Assembly: GCA_030532405.1 (NCBI GenBank)
Contig: JAUNLF010000001.1
Coordinates: 186,001-250,000, forward strand
Direction of reading: 5' to 3'
From: Actinomycetaceae bacterium
GTDB lineage: Bacteria; Actinomycetota; Actinomycetes; Actinomycetales; Actinomycetaceae
DNA length: 64,000 nt
Below the pieces are notes generated by a model. The model ran no database searches, was not told where the DNA came from, and worked only from the letters and a program-made list of their open reading frames with translations. A program made the position numbers and the translations under genes. Shown piece after piece: positions 18,553 through 28,395 of the stretch. Every line of letters begins with the position of its first letter. The stretch's first letter is position 1.

Positions 18553-20394
18553 ATGGAGGCACCGCGGTCCGAGTCGGAAAGCTCAAGTGGGCGAAAGTGG
18601 GTTGAACGCCTGAAGCACGACCTGGTGTACCGGCGAAGCGGCCAGGCGGTTTTGGCGCTGACTGCCGGCACGTTGACGGGGCTTGCTTGCGTACTGTTTT
18701 ACTACATGATCATCGGGTGGGAGTACCTGATGACGGGCTTCACCGACTACGCGGTGCAGGGCCACGCCCGCCACGGCTGGCTTGATTTGGGCCCGTGGTT
18801 TGTGATTTTTGTGCCGGTCATCTCGGCGCTTATTTACGCGCCGATCGTACAAAAGTGGGCGCCAACCACGCGCGGCTTGGGCATTCCGGAGGTCATGCTC
18901 GCGGTGCGTCGCAAGGGTGGAAAGATTCCTCGCAACGTTTGGTTCATTAAAGTTATTGCGGCTGCGCTCACGATTGGTGGTGGCGGTTCGGTCGGTAAGG
19001 AAGGCCCGGTAGTCCAAACGGGTGCGGCCGTGTCGTCGCTAGTCGGGTCGCGCCTGAACATGCCGGCTCAGCGCGTCATGATCCTGGTTACCTGCGGCGC
19101 GGCCGCGGGGGTTTCCGCGACGTTTAACGCTCCCCTAGCAGCCGCGGTGTTCGCTCTCGAAGTTATTTTGGTGAAGTTTTCTGCTGAAATTTTCGGTATG
19201 GCAGTTATCGCGTCTGTTTCGTCAGCCGTGGTTTCGAGGGCGATTCTGGGTGACCGTTTCATAATTAGCTTGCCCGGTAGCTATCAGATGGGCTCGCAGT
19301 TGGACTTGTGGGCGGTTCCGCTAGTTGGCCTGGTGGCAGGTCTTGGCGGGGTTGCACTTTCGAAGACGCTGTACTTGCTGACGGATATTTTCAACAAGAT
19401 TGATTCCGGCCCGGAGTGGCGCCGCCCCGTCCTTGGCGGGTTTGTCCTGGGCGTGGGCCTGTGGATCTTCCCGGAACTGTACGGCACGTCCACGGACTTG
19501 CAGGCCCAGGCTCTTACGGGTGAGTTCACTGCGGGCGTGTTGTTGATGTACGCGGGATTGAAGATATTGTTCACGTCCTACACGATCGCAATGGGCGGAA
19601 CGGGCGGAGTGTTCGCGCCGTCCCTGTTTGTGGGGGCGACTATTGGCACCGCGATTGGTATTTTTATTGATCCTTTGACGTCGTCTAACCCTGCCGTGTT
19701 TGGCGTGATCGGGATGGGGGCTTCGTTTGCGGGCGCGGCCCGCGCCCCCATGGCGGCGGTGCTGATCATTATTGAGATGACCGGCCAGTATTCCCTGGTT
19801 TTGCCACTCATGTTGGCGATTGTGATTGCCACGGGCGTGTCGCGGTTTATTACGCGCAAGACCATTTACACCGAGAAGCTGATTCGTCGCGGGGACGACC
19901 TCGATGATCCTGTCAATGCGACACTGATGGGGCGCAATCAGGCGCGCTCCCTGATGGGCCCGGTGCCCGGAATTATTAGGGTTGATCAGTCGATTCCGGA
20001 GGCGTCGCAAATCATGCGGTCTTCCGAGTCTAGCGTTTTACCCGTCGTGGATGAGGGCGGGAAGTTTGTTGGGAACGTGTCGTCACTAGAGCTTGCCACG
20101 GCACGCTTAGCGGAGGATACTCCCCCGACTGTTGCGGACCTGCATTTGGAGAAGACTTCAGTACCTGCCTCCGCGATGCCTTCAGTTTTTATGCAACGAA
20201 TGCTTGGTTCGCACGTTGCTGGGCTACCCGTTGTTGAGGACGGTGAGGTTATAGGCTGGATTTCTGCCGAAGACCTGGTGCACCGAGTTTATCGCCAGCA
20301 GCGTCGCGCTATGGAAAAGCGCGATTCGGAGTCTTCGTGGGGTTCGCGCTGGCAGGAGCGCCGCCGCAACCGAGACATCCTCGACGACAACTAG
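18553..20394 (+). CDS. CLC-family chloride channel or transporter with CBS pair
   Basis: Integral membrane anion channel/transporter of 613 aa. CLC signatures are visible: GSVGKEGPVVQTGAA (about 145-160, containing the gating Glu), GVSATFNAPLAAAVFALEV (about 184-202) and GGTGGVFAPSLFVGA (about 345-359). Two CBS domains follow at roughly 470-590 (STV-like SSVLPVVDEGGKFVGNVSS and GLPVVEDGEVIGWIS), and the C-terminus is basic. In the position of the proton glutamate of E. coli ClC (second E of IEE) this protein has Val (ALEVI), as in the channel-type members. It closely follows the S9 peptidase gene. Confidence 0.92.
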   Translation: MEAPRSESESSSGRKWVERLKHDLVYRRSGQAVLALTAGTLTGLACVLFYYMIIGWEYLMTGFTDYAVQGHARHGWLDLGPWFVIFVPVISALIYAPIVQKWAPTTRGLGIPEVMLAVRRKGGKIPRNVWFIKVIAAALTIGGGGSVGKEGPVVQTGAAVSSLVGSRLNMPAQRVMILVTCGAAAGVSATFNAPLAAAVFALEVILVKFSAEIFGMAVIASVSSAVVSRAILGDRFIISLPGSYQMGSQLDLWAVPLVGLVAGLGGVALSKTLYLLTDIFNKIDSGPEWRRPVLGGFVLGVGLWIFPELYGTSTDLQAQALTGEFTAGVLLMYAGLKILFTSYTIAMGGTGGVFAPSLFVGATIGTAIGIFIDPLTSSNPAVFGVIGMGASFAGAARAPMAAVLIIIEMTGQYSLVLPLMLAIVIATGVSRFITRKTIYTEKLIRRGDDLDDPVNATLMGRNQARSLMGPVPGIIRVDQSIPEASQIMRSSESSVLPVVDEGGKFVGNVSSLELATARLAEDTPPTVADLHLEKTSVPASAMPSVFMQRMLGSHVAGLPVVEDGEVIGWISAEDLVHRVYRQQRRAMEKRDSESSWGSRWQERRRNRDILDDN

Positions 20395-20416
20395 AGGCCC
20401 CCGCTTCCTTATAACA

Positions 20417-20450
20417 AAGTGGCGGCCCGACTTTTGTCGGACCGCCACTT
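20417..20450. terminator. Bidirectional terminator between clc and acnA
   Basis: AAGTGGCGGCCCGAC pairs with GTCGGACCGCCACTT across a TTTT loop, 15 base pairs with one mismatch, between two convergent genes. Confidence 0.8.
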
Positions 20451-20488
20451 GCTTGCTCTTACCTAGAGCTGTTGGCCGTGTGCCTGTG

Positions 20489-23290
20489 TTACTTCACGAG
20501 GTCGCGAAGCACGTACTGCAGGATGCCACCGTTGCGGTAGTAGTCGGCTTCACCGGGGGTGTCGATACGAACAACTGCATCGAATTCGATGGTGTCGCCG
20601 CCTTCCTTGGTAGCCGTAACCTTAACGGTGTTCGGGATCTCGCCGTCGTTCAGCGCCGTGATGCCCTCGATGTCGAAGGTTTCGGTGCCGTCCAGGCCCA
20701 GTGAGTCAGCGGACTCGCCCTCGGGGAACTGCAGGGGCATGACACCCATGCCGATCAGGTTGGAGCGGTGGATACGCTCGAACGACTCGGTGATAACTGC
20801 CTTGATACCCAGTAGCGACGTGCCCTTCGCAGCCCAGTCACGCGAGGAACCGGAACCGTATTCCTTACCGCCGAGGACGACTAGCGGAATGCCAGCCTCC
20901 GCGTAGGCTTGTGCCGCCTCGTAGACCGTGGTTTCCGGAGCGTCGTCCTTGGTGAAGTCGCGCGTGTAGCCGCCCTCAACGCCATCAAGAAGCTGGTTCT
21001 TGATACGAATGTTGGCGAACGTGCCCCGAATCATGACCTCGTGGTTACCGCGGCGCGAGCCGTAAGAGTTGAAGTCACGACGCTCAACACCGTTGCCAAC
21101 CAGGTACTTACCGGCCGGCGTGTCGGAGCGGAACGAGCCCGCGGGCGAAATGTGGTCGGTCGTAACCGAATCGCCAAGCTTCAGCAGTGCGCGAGCACCC
21201 TTCACGTCCTCCACCGGGTCGGGCTCGAGGCCCATGCCCTCAAAGAACGGGGCCTTACGGATGTAGGTCGAAGCGTCGTCCCACTCGAAGGTTGCGCCGT
21301 CCGGGGTATCCAGTGAACGCCAGCGCTCATCGCCTGCGAATACGTCGGCGTAGTCCTTCTTGAACATTTCACTGTCGATCGTGGAGTCGATCGTGTCCTG
21401 AACCAGCTGCGGGTCGGGCCAAATGTCCTTCAAGAAGACGTCGTTACCGTCCTGATCCTGGCCCAGCGGTTCGGACTCGAAGTCGAAGTCCATCGTGCCG
21501 GCCAGCGCGTAAGCAATGACGAGCGGCGGGGAAGCCAAGTAGTTCATCTTGACGTCCGGGTTAATACGACCCTCAAAGTTACGGTTACCCGAAAGCACCG
21601 AAACTACAGTCAAGTCTTCGTCGTTGACGGCCTTCGAGATTTCCTCCGGAAGCGGACCAGAGTTACCAATACACGTCGTACAACCGTAGCCAACCAGGTT
21701 GTATCCAAGCTCGTTCAGGTACGGCCACAGGCCCGCCTTCTCGTAGTAGTCCGTAACTACCTTCGAGCCGGGAGCCATCGAGGTCTTAACCCACGGCTTA
21801 ACCTGCAAGCCCTTCTCCACAGCATTCTTTGCAAGGAGTGCCGCAGCCATCATGACGGACGGGTTAGACGTGTTCGTACAGGAAGTAATCGACGCGATTA
21901 CAACGTGACCGTGGTCGAGGACGGTTTCCGTGCCGTCGGCCAGCGTAACCTTTACACGGTGGTGAGCACGATCTTCAGCCTTCTTGGACTCGCGCGGCTC
22001 CTGCTCGTCGTCGAGGCCGTCGGTTGCGATCGGGTCGGAAGCTTCCATCGTGCCAGCAAGGGCGGCATCTAGCTCGGTGGGCTCCAGGCCCTTACCGGAA
22101 ATGTAGTCCGGAAGAGTGCCGGCAAACGATTCCTTAGCCTCGGTCAGGTTAATGCGGTCCTGCGGGCGCTTCGGGCCAGCAATCGACGGAACAACGGTGG
22201 ACAGGTCGAGCTCCATGTATTCGGAGTACTCTGCCTCGCGCGACGGATCGTGCCACAGGCCCTGCTCCTTAGCGTAAACCTCGACGAGGCGGACGAGCTC
22301 TTCGTCGCGGCCGGTTAGACGCAGGTAGTCAAGCGTGACGTCATCAATCGGGAAGATAGCTGCGGTCGAGCCGAACTCGGGCGACATGTTACCGATGGTT
22401 GCGCGGTTAGCCAGCGGAACCTCAGCAACACCCTCACCGTAGAACTCAACGAACTTGCCAACAACACCGTGTTCGCGAAGCATTTGCGTGATTGTGAGGA
22501 CGACGTCGGTCGCGGTCGCGCCCGACGGGATCGAGCCCTTCAGCTTGAAGCCCACAACCTTCGGAATCAGCATCGAGATCGGCTGGCCAAGCATTGCGGC
22601 CTCGGCCTCAATACCGCCAACGCCCCAACCCAAAACGCCAAGGCCGTTAACCATGGTCGTGTGCGAGTCGGTGCCAACACACGTGTCGGGGTACGCAACC
22701 GTCTTGCCATCCTCATCCTTGGTGAAGACGGTACGAGCCAGGTGCTCAATGTTTACCTGGTGGACAATACCCGTTCCCGGCGGTACAACGCGGAAGTTTT
22801 CAAACGCGTCTTGGCCCCAACGCAGGAACTGGTAGCGCTCGCCGTTACGCTGGTACTCAATCTCGACGTTGCGTTCGAACGCCTGCTGCGTGCCGAACAC
22901 GTCAATCTGAACGGAGTGGTCGATGACCAGCTCAGCCGGGTTCAGCGGGTTAATCTTGTTCGGATCGCCACCGAGGTCAGCTACGGCCTCACGCATGGTT
23001 GCAAGATCGACAACACACGGAACACCGGTGAAGTCCTGTAGCACCACGCGGGCGGGCGTGAACTGGATTTCCTTAGTCGGCTCCGCCGAAGGATCCCAGT
23101 TGGCAAGTGCCTCAATGTGCTCCTTGGTGGTGTTTGCGCCATCTTCGGTACGTAGCAGGTTCTCTGCTAGAACCTTGAGCGCATACGGAAGCTTCTCGAC
23201 CCCCGGCACTGCATCGAGCCGGTAGATTTCGTAAGACTTCCCATCAATATCAAGGTCCCCGCGGGCCTTGAAGCTGTCTAGGCTGCTCAC
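20489..23290 (-). CDS. acnA: Aconitate hydratase A
   Basis: TCA-cycle aconitase of the AcnA/IRP1 type, 933 aa, interconverting citrate and isocitrate through a 4Fe-4S cluster. The cluster cysteines are in SCTNTSNP and [12 protein letters not shown]; other hallmarks are [32 protein letters not shown] and [17 protein letters not shown] in the C-terminal swivel domain. An acidic insert ([16 protein letters not shown], about 430) is usual in actinobacterial AcnA. Start is GTG, just after GAGGAG. A palindromic site lies 45-62 bases upstream. It is the last host gene before the integrated element. Confidence 0.97.
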   Translation of the reverse strand: MSSLDSFKARGDLDIDGKSYEIYRLDAVPGVEKLPYALKVLAENLLRTEDGANTTKEHIEALANWDPSAEPTKEIQFTPARVVLQDFTGVPCVVDLATMREAVADLGGDPNKINPLNPAELVIDHSVQIDVFGTQQAFERNVEIEYQRNGERYQFLRWGQDAFENFRVVPPGTGIVHQVNIEHLARTVFTKDEDGKTVAYPDTCVGTDSHTTMVNGLGVLGWGVGGIEAEAAMLGQPISMLIPKVVGFKLKGSIPSGATATDVVLTITQMLREHGVVGKFVEFYGEGVAEVPLANRATIGNMSPEFGSTAAIFPIDDVTLDYLRLTGRDEELVRLVEVYAKEQGLWHDPSREAEYSEYMELDLSTVVPSIAGPKRPQDRINLTEAKESFAGTLPDYISGKGLEPTELDAALAGTMEASDPIATDGLDDEQEPRESKKAEDRAHHRVKVTLADGTETVLDHGHVVIASITSCTNTSNPSVMMAAALLAKNAVEKGLQVKPWVKTSMAPGSKVVTDYYEKAGLWPYLNELGYNLVGYGCTTCIGNSGPLPEEISKAVNDEDLTVVSVLSGNRNFEGRINPDVKMNYLASPPLVIAYALAGTMDFDFESEPLGQDQDGNDVFLKDIWPDPQLVQDTIDSTIDSEMFKKDYADVFAGDERWRSLDTPDGATFEWDDASTYIRKAPFFEGMGLEPDPVEDVKGARALLKLGDSVTTDHISPAGSFRSDTPAGKYLVGNGVERRDFNSYGSRRGNHEVMIRGTFANIRIKNQLLDGVEGGYTRDFTKDDAPETTVYEAAQAYAEAGIPLVVLGGKEYGSGSSRDWAAKGTSLLGIKAVITESFERIHRSNLIGMGVMPLQFPEGESADSLGLDGTETFDIEGITALNDGEIPNTVKVTATKEGGDTIEFDAVVRIDTPGEADYYRNGGILQYVLRDLVK

Positions 23291-23334
23291 ATTCTCTCCT
23301 CGTAATCTAAGCGAGTAAGGTGTTCGACACCGAT

Positions 23335-23352
23335 TATCTCGATATCGAGATA
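23335..23352. promoter_or_regulatory. Perfect 18-bp palindrome upstream of acnA, candidate operator
   Basis: TATCTCGATATCGAGATA is self-complementary over its full length and lies 45-62 bases upstream of the acnA start, where a repressor would cover the promoter. The regulator is not identifiable from the window. Confidence 0.5.
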
Positions 23353-23495
23353 CTTAATGCTAACACTTTTCACATATCATTCTAGTTATTTGAAGCTCGT
23401 GTCATTGCGTTTCAAGGAACTACGCGAAAAATAAAGCTTGATTCGGATCTTGCAATGCGAGCCAACCTCGGGGCATAACACAAATATTGTGACCG

Positions 23496-23504
23496 GCAGA
23501 TTTC
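23496..23504. other. Left attachment core of the element
   Basis: GCAGATTTC, 28 bases beyond the stop codon of the serine recombinase, identical to 37083-37091 inside rlmD. Read on the minus strand beyond it, the host frame of rlmD would continue for about 28 codons to a TAG at 23422-23420; that stretch may be the displaced native 3' end. Serine recombinases need only a very short shared core, so the exact crossover is uncertain. Confidence 0.6.
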
Positions 23505-23532
23505 GAAATCCGTCGGCTCAGACGCATTGCGT

Positions 23533-25311
23533 TTACCGCGTCAGCGAAGACACGATTTCAACGTGTGCCTCGTCATCTCGGAAGCTATTCTCTCCCAGAG
23601 AATCGGGCGTCATCGGCGTATACCCAGCGGCTACACCGGGAATCTCTTCCCAGAAGAAGCGCACCGGGCACTTGAATGTCACGTTGGCAACCACGCGCTC
23701 TTTGCGCGGGTTCTTGTCCGGCAGGATATGCACCTCGCTCACGGCCTCATGGATGAGGTCGAAGCGCGTCTGCTCGTCCGCACCTTCCAACAGCTCGGGG
23801 ATGCGGTCAAGCTCTTCCAGAAGCCTGCGCTCTCCGTCCATGCGTTTCTCGGCAGTGGTCATCTTAGCTTGCGCTTCCTCCAGTGCGTCGCTTAATCCGG
23901 CGTCGCGGTCATATAGGTCGTCCAGACGCCTTTGCAGGTCGTTGAACTTGCGCTCGTAGCTCCTGTCGGCGGGGTCGAGCGAGTCAATCTGCGTCATGAG
24001 CATGCGCATACGCTTATCGTTCGCGGTCTTCTCGCCCTCTATGCGCTCAATATCGTCCCTCAGCTGCTCGATGTCCGTCGCGTCGTCGATGCGACGGCGC
24101 AGGGCATCCACGAACGCGTCTGAACGGGATGCAAGGCTCACGAGCTGTACGACCTCGGCATCCACGCACTCTTGCGGGTACTGACTTTTGAACGTGCAGC
24201 TGGCACCACGCGCTTTTGAAGTATGCGGGCAATAATATGCCCACGTCGTCTTTCCCCGCGTGCCGTCCTTCTTGAGCTTCCCACGGTTGGGCTTGGACGA
24301 CATCTTGCGACCGCAGACCGGGCAGACGAGAAGCCCGTTGAGCATGTTCACGTGGCCGTCGTCGTGCGTCTTCATGTTCGGCTTGCGCGTACCGACAAGG
24401 GCCTGAGCCGCCGCCCATGTGGCGTCGTCGATTATCGCATCGTGCTGGCCGTCGTGCATCTCGTAGCCGTCGCTCTTGACCACGTGCGTCTCTCCGCGCG
24501 TGCCTTCTATCGTCTCGGTACGCCTGCGCCCATAGGCAATCTTTCCGATGTACACCGGGTTGGTAATCATGCGCTGTACCGTTCCGCTGGAGAACGTGTC
24601 CATACGTGCGTTGCCGCGCGGCTTCTTCTTGATTCCATGGTTGTTCAACCATGTGGCTATCGCCATCGACCCTTTGTTCTCGTATGCGTACATCTTGAAG
24701 ATTTGACGCACGACCTTCGCCTCGTCCTCATCGACCTCAAGCTCTTTGAACTTGTTGCCCTTATCGACAAGGCGATACCCGAAGGGCGCTTGCCCTCCGT
24801 TCCAGTAGCCTTTGCGTGCCTTCTCCTCGCGTCCGCTCATGGTCTGGGTGCGGATGTTGTCGCGTTCCATCTCGGCGAACACGGCGGCGATGGACAGCAT
24901 CGCCTTGCCCATGGACGTACCAGAGTCGATGCCGTCCTTCACGCAACACAGTTCCACGCCGTAGTCTTGGAGCGTCTGAAGGGAGTTCCACGTGTCGGCG
25001 GCGTTGCGCCCGAATCGTGACAGCTTGAACACGAGGACGTAGGCCGGGCGCTTGCTCGGCTGCGCCTTGATGATGTCATCCATCATCTGACGGAACTGCG
25101 GCCTGCCCTGTACGTTCTTTCCTGAAAAGCCAGCGTCAACGTATTCACCGAGCACACGCATGTCGTGATTTTCGGCGTATCTTGTCAGCTCGAAGCGCTG
25201 AGCGTCTATCGACTCGCCCTTCTCGACTTGCAGCTTGGTCGAGACGCGGATGTACAGGACGCAGGAGAGTGAATGGGCGGCATCTGGCGTCTTAGGATTT
25301 TTTCGTGCCAC
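23533..25311 (-). CDS. Large serine recombinase (element integrase)
   Basis: Site-specific integrase/excisionase of the resolvase-invertase superfamily, 592 aa. The N-terminal resolvase domain has the nucleophile in YIRVSTK (Ser24) with KGESIDAQ after it and FKLSRFGRN and SIAAVFAEMERDNIR further on. A recombinase domain (about 185-310; PFGYRL, TVQRMITNPVYIGK) is followed by a zinc ribbon with CPVCGRKM near 330 and a second Cys pair near 359 and 369, then a coiled coil (about 410-490). It ends 29 bases from the left attachment core, the usual place for an integrase. It starts with GTG directly after the stop of the upstream gene, so the two are one transcription unit. Confidence 0.95.
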   Translation of the reverse strand: MARKNPKTPDAAHSLSCVLYIRVSTKLQVEKGESIDAQRFELTRYAENHDMRVLGEYVDAGFSGKNVQGRPQFRQMMDDIIKAQPSKRPAYVLVFKLSRFGRNAADTWNSLQTLQDYGVELCCVKDGIDSGTSMGKAMLSIAAVFAEMERDNIRTQTMSGREEKARKGYWNGGQAPFGYRLVDKGNKFKELEVDEDEAKVVRQIFKMYAYENKGSMAIATWLNNHGIKKKPRGNARMDTFSSGTVQRMITNPVYIGKIAYGRRRTETIEGTRGETHVVKSDGYEMHDGQHDAIIDDATWAAAQALVGTRKPNMKTHDDGHVNMLNGLLVCPVCGRKMSSKPNRGKLKKDGTRGKTTWAYYCPHTSKARGASCTFKSQYPQECVDAEVVQLVSLASRSDAFVDALRRRIDDATDIEQLRDDIERIEGEKTANDKRMRMLMTQIDSLDPADRSYERKFNDLQRRLDDLYDRDAGLSDALEEAQAKMTTAEKRMDGERRLLEELDRIPELLEGADEQTRFDLIHEAVSEVHILPDKNPRKERVVANVTFKCPVRFFWEEIPGVAAGYTPMTPDSLGENSFRDDEAHVEIVSSLTR

Positions 25312-25740
25312 CTACTTAGTGCCCCTTGCTTGCGCGTCTCTTTCGTCGCGCTCGATAGCGTCCTTCGTGAAGTCGCGCTCGACAATTTCAAATCCAGCTG
25401 CGACTGCTGCTTCCACGAGGGCATCAAGTCTCGCCTCAGTTCCCTCAGACCCTTCTTCGTCGAAAATCATATTGAGCGCCCAGTCCTCTATCACATTGTC
25501 ATTATCAGGGTCGAAATCATCCAGCACTTCGCACGCTTCCGACGGCGTAGGGAACGGCAACAAACCAATCTCGTCGAATCCCTCGGTCAGTTCCTTGATA
25601 TTGTCCTCACGACCGTGAAAAACCGGACAAATGCCGTCCTCCTGCATGATGATATAAGCAGTCAAAATAGGGTTGGCACCGGCGTTATCGTCGTAGTTGA
25701 TGATGGGTTTGTACGCGATACGCTTCTTAGCGTCTGTCAT
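25312..25740 (-). CDS. Small acidic protein upstream of the recombinase, unknown
   Basis: 142 aa, strongly acidic (runs such as DDFDPDNDNVIED) with a short basic N-terminus and no cysteine pairs or membrane segment. I do not recognise the family. AGGAGG lies eight bases before the ATG. The stop codon TAG is followed immediately by the GTG of the serine recombinase with no gap, so expression of the two is coupled. Position makes it a candidate recombination directionality factor or regulator of integration, but nothing in the sequence proves this. It has its own upstream TATAAT-like sequence. Confidence 0.75.
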   Translation of the reverse strand: MTDAKKRIAYKPIINYDDNAGANPILTAYIIMQEDGICPVFHGREDNIKELTEGFDEIGLLPFPTPSEACEVLDDFDPDNDNVIEDWALNMIFDEEGSEGTEARLDALVEAAVAAGFEIVERDFTKDAIERDERDAQARGTK

Positions 25741-25789
25741 AGTTGTTTCCTCCTATATGATGAATTGCGTAAATACGCATTTAATTATA

Positions 25790-25819
25790 AAGCCCGCCGC
25801 CCAAAAGAACGACGGGCTT
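25790..25819 (-). terminator. Terminator after the restriction-modification gene
   Basis: On the minus strand AAGCCCG pairs with CGGGCTT, with further CG pairing inside, followed by TATAATT. It lies six bases after the stop of the type IIG-like gene and separates it from the acidic-protein/recombinase unit. Confidence 0.65.
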
Positions 25820-25825
25820 ACTCGC

Positions 25826-28129
25826 TTATTTCAAGAACTCGTACTCAAACAGCGTCGGCACGATTTCGGTGTTGTAATACTCCTTAACGAGCGTCTTCAG
25901 TGTCTGCAACGCCGAATGCACCTCGACGTTGTTCCAAACCGTATTGCCCTCGTCATCCTTATACGATGTGTCTATCTCAGCAAAAATCTGATACACGCCG
26001 TAGGTCAGCCTCGGGTCGTATTCGTCAGTTTGCTTCACTGCGTCCATCAGCGTCTTCCACTGGTTGATAATGCGCTGCTCAGCAGGACCGCAAACGAGCT
26101 TCTTCAAATCCTCGGACGCGACAGTCGGACCGTTTGTCGTATCCATGCACAACTCATTGCGATAGAAACGACCGTCGCTGCCCGTAAACGTACGCATGTG
26201 ATTTTGCATTTCCACACAGGTGAACAGCAGGCACTTGCGCAGCCACTGGTCAAGCTTGCCGGATGCCACGTCAGCATTGAACAGGTCAGCGCCGTCTCCC
26301 GACTTCATGATACGAGCACGTTCCGTCCACTCACGGTTGTACGTGATATAGCGAGAGGCGCAGAACATCGGCAGCTTCTCAAGATAGTTATCACGCCTCA
26401 TATAAAACCCGTTGCCGTCATACTTCCCGCTTGCGAGAAGGTAGGAATGGAGGTCTGGATTGTCGAATCCCGACGTGTATACGACCATATAGCCAATGCA
26501 ATTTGAGTTCACTACGGGTGTACATCTAATCGAAGTCTTCTTTGTGCGCTCCAGACCGTTTGCATCGCATAAGATGCCGCCGTTCTCATCATCGGGGAAC
26601 GTGCGTTTATCGAAATAGGCGGTACTGAACTTCGAATGAATACGATGAACCGGAATAGGGGCAGGATGCTGCAAGAGTTTCCCGTCTACTATATCGAACC
26701 CAGAAAGCTCGAACTCATCAATCTTCGAATCCTCGTTCGACCAGAGCGCACACATAATGCAAGCGTCGATATTCGTATGGAACCAACGACGATTAAAAGC
26801 GTATCCAGCAATGAATCGCTTGTTGATAAGATGCTGTGCTTTCCAATACTTCACCGGTGAGTACACCACGTAGCTATCGGTCGGCTGACGAAGATAATAC
26901 TTGAACGCAGTCCAGATGAACACATTGCCGAGGTCGTTTACCGATGTCCCGCTCGCGGTCGTCTTCTTGATTCCGGCTCTCATCTCCTGAACAGCAAAAC
27001 TCCTCTTCCAAACCGTGCTCGATTTGCCTTTACCCTTACGTTGGTGCTCTACACTCGTTGTATCTGCATACGGCGGATTCTCAAACATGATAATCGTGCA
27101 ATTCGGGTCATCGACATACTGCTTGATAACCGGGTTGTTGATGTACTCCTCGCTCAGCGCATCCGCACCGCGAACAAGACCAGCGTTGAACGTGTCATTC
27201 GCCTCGATAGGCGGAATGATATGACGCACCTTCGAACCGAGGATTTCCTGCATTACCTTGTATTCGTAGTATTCCACGGTGGAAAGGATGCAATGGGACA
27301 ACTCCTCGTCCGTCAGCCCCTTCTCCAAATTACCCGTACCCGCGCAGCGGTCGATAATCACATAATCGTTACCCGCAGGAACACGCCCAATCGCCATGCG
27401 CAACAGCTCATGGGATTTCTCTGCGTAAGGCTCGGGCGTATAAAACGCGCCCAGATTCTTCTTCTGAAGCGTATCGTTCAGCTTATCCATCAGATACTGG
27501 AACTTGACGTTCGACGTGCCCTTGTACGGGTAGATGTACTCAGCAAACACCGACGGGTTGCGAATCTCGCCAATCGTCTTGTGCTTGCCCGTATCGTCGC
27601 CGATGAAATCCTCTTTACGCGCATTCGGCATAGCCTTATAAAACGCCGTCGCCCAACCGACAATGCAGTTCTCGTCAATATGGATGCGGGTGAACTCCGT
27701 CTCCTTCAGGCGCTTAATCAAACGTGTCACGGCAAGCTGGTCCTGACCATACGCGTACTTCTCGTCGTATGCGCGACCAACAAACCCAGCATTCGACTTA
27801 GAGGCTCCGCCTACATATACCTTCTCGATGTCATCGAGATAATCAGCCGACTTATAGAGATATGCTTGTTCACCGTTCAAATCAACAATGATGATATTTG
27901 CGGGAACCGGCTTTCCCTTAATCCTCAGCGAAGAAAGATATTTCACGCACTGAAACAGCACGGCATTCAAATCGTTCACGCGTAGCTTGAACTCAAGCAG
28001 ATTGCCGTTCAACACACCATCGTTATCGTCTGCGAGAATGTCATCCAAAGTGAGGTTCGGGTCAATGAGCGGCAGAAACGTCTTGTAAAACTCAATCTGC
28101 CCCTCGCGCTCAGTATCAAAGTTCGCCAT
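25826..28129 (-). CDS. Type IIG-like restriction endonuclease/adenine-N6 methyltransferase
   Basis: 767 aa. The methyltransferase core is clear: LGAFYTP (about 225, motif X region), IIDRCAGTGN (about 257-266, SAM-binding motif I) and the catalytic MFENPPYAD (NPPY about 348-351), the order of gamma-class adenine methylases. The N-terminal 100 residues carry D37-x8-E46-F-K48 (NDGVLNGNLLEFKL) followed by a helix and the strand NIIIVDLN, which fits a PD-(D/E)xK nuclease and recalls the D-x9-ExK motif of MmeI. The 300 residues after motif IV would hold target recognition. No separate specificity or nuclease gene is nearby, so it looks self-contained. The ATG overlaps the stop of the RHH gene (TAATG). 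A methylase-only role is possible if the nuclease motif is inactive. Confidence 0.75.
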   Translation of the reverse strand: MANFDTEREGQIEFYKTFLPLIDPNLTLDDILADDNDGVLNGNLLEFKLRVNDLNAVLFQCVKYLSSLRIKGKPVPANIIIVDLNGEQAYLYKSADYLDDIEKVYVGGASKSNAGFVGRAYDEKYAYGQDQLAVTRLIKRLKETEFTRIHIDENCIVGWATAFYKAMPNARKEDFIGDDTGKHKTIGEIRNPSVFAEYIYPYKGTSNVKFQYLMDKLNDTLQKKNLGAFYTPEPYAEKSHELLRMAIGRVPAGNDYVIIDRCAGTGNLEKGLTDEELSHCILSTVEYYEYKVMQEILGSKVRHIIPPIEANDTFNAGLVRGADALSEEYINNPVIKQYVDDPNCTIIMFENPPYADTTSVEHQRKGKGKSSTVWKRSFAVQEMRAGIKKTTASGTSVNDLGNVFIWTAFKYYLRQPTDSYVVYSPVKYWKAQHLINKRFIAGYAFNRRWFHTNIDACIMCALWSNEDSKIDEFELSGFDIVDGKLLQHPAPIPVHRIHSKFSTAYFDKRTFPDDENGGILCDANGLERTKKTSIRCTPVVNSNCIGYMVVYTSGFDNPDLHSYLLASGKYDGNGFYMRRDNYLEKLPMFCASRYITYNREWTERARIMKSGDGADLFNADVASGKLDQWLRKCLLFTCVEMQNHMRTFTGSDGRFYRNELCMDTTNGPTVASEDLKKLVCGPAEQRIINQWKTLMDAVKQTDEYDPRLTYGVYQIFAEIDTSYKDDEGNTVWNNVEVHSALQTLKTLVKEYYNTEIVPTLFEYEFLK

Positions 28130-28359
28130 TACTCGTTCACCTCCTCAAGATGCTCCTGCACCCACTCGTGGATAATTGCGGCAATCGTCGTCTCGCGCTC
28201 CGCAGCCATCATCTTGAGCGCCTTCTTATCGCTCACGGTGAGCGACAGCGAGAGCGTCGTGCGCTTCTCGTTCGCCGTCGTGTCGGCGACAACGGCCTTC
28301 TCTATCTTCTTCTGCTCGGCCTCGCGGTCGGCAGCGTATTTCTCGAACATGTTCGCCAT
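28129..28359 (-). CDS. Ribbon-helix-helix (CopG/Arc-like) protein
   Basis: 76 aa. After a basic/acidic N-terminal half, residues from about 38 (TTLSLSLTVSDKKALKMMA) give the beta-strand and helix of an RHH DNA-binding fold, followed by a second helix (TTIAAIIHEWVQEHLEEV). The ATG at 28359 is preceded by AAAGGAGGT. It lies between parA and the type IIG-like gene and is translationally coupled to the latter, so it could be the ParA partner, a controller of the restriction-modification gene, or both. Its promoter carries a palindrome over the -35 element, which suggests autoregulation. Confidence 0.75.
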   Translation of the reverse strand: MANMFEKYAADREAEQKKIEKAVVADTTANEKRTTLSLSLTVSDKKALKMMAAERETTIAAIIHEWVQEHLEEVNE

Positions 28360-28395
28360 GGCTCGACCTCCTTTAAGCATTTACACATTTGTACA

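Noticed and set aside
17327..18586. Long open frame opposite the S9 peptidase gene
   Set aside because: High-GC shadow frame: the plus-strand product has complete catalytic motifs, this one has none.
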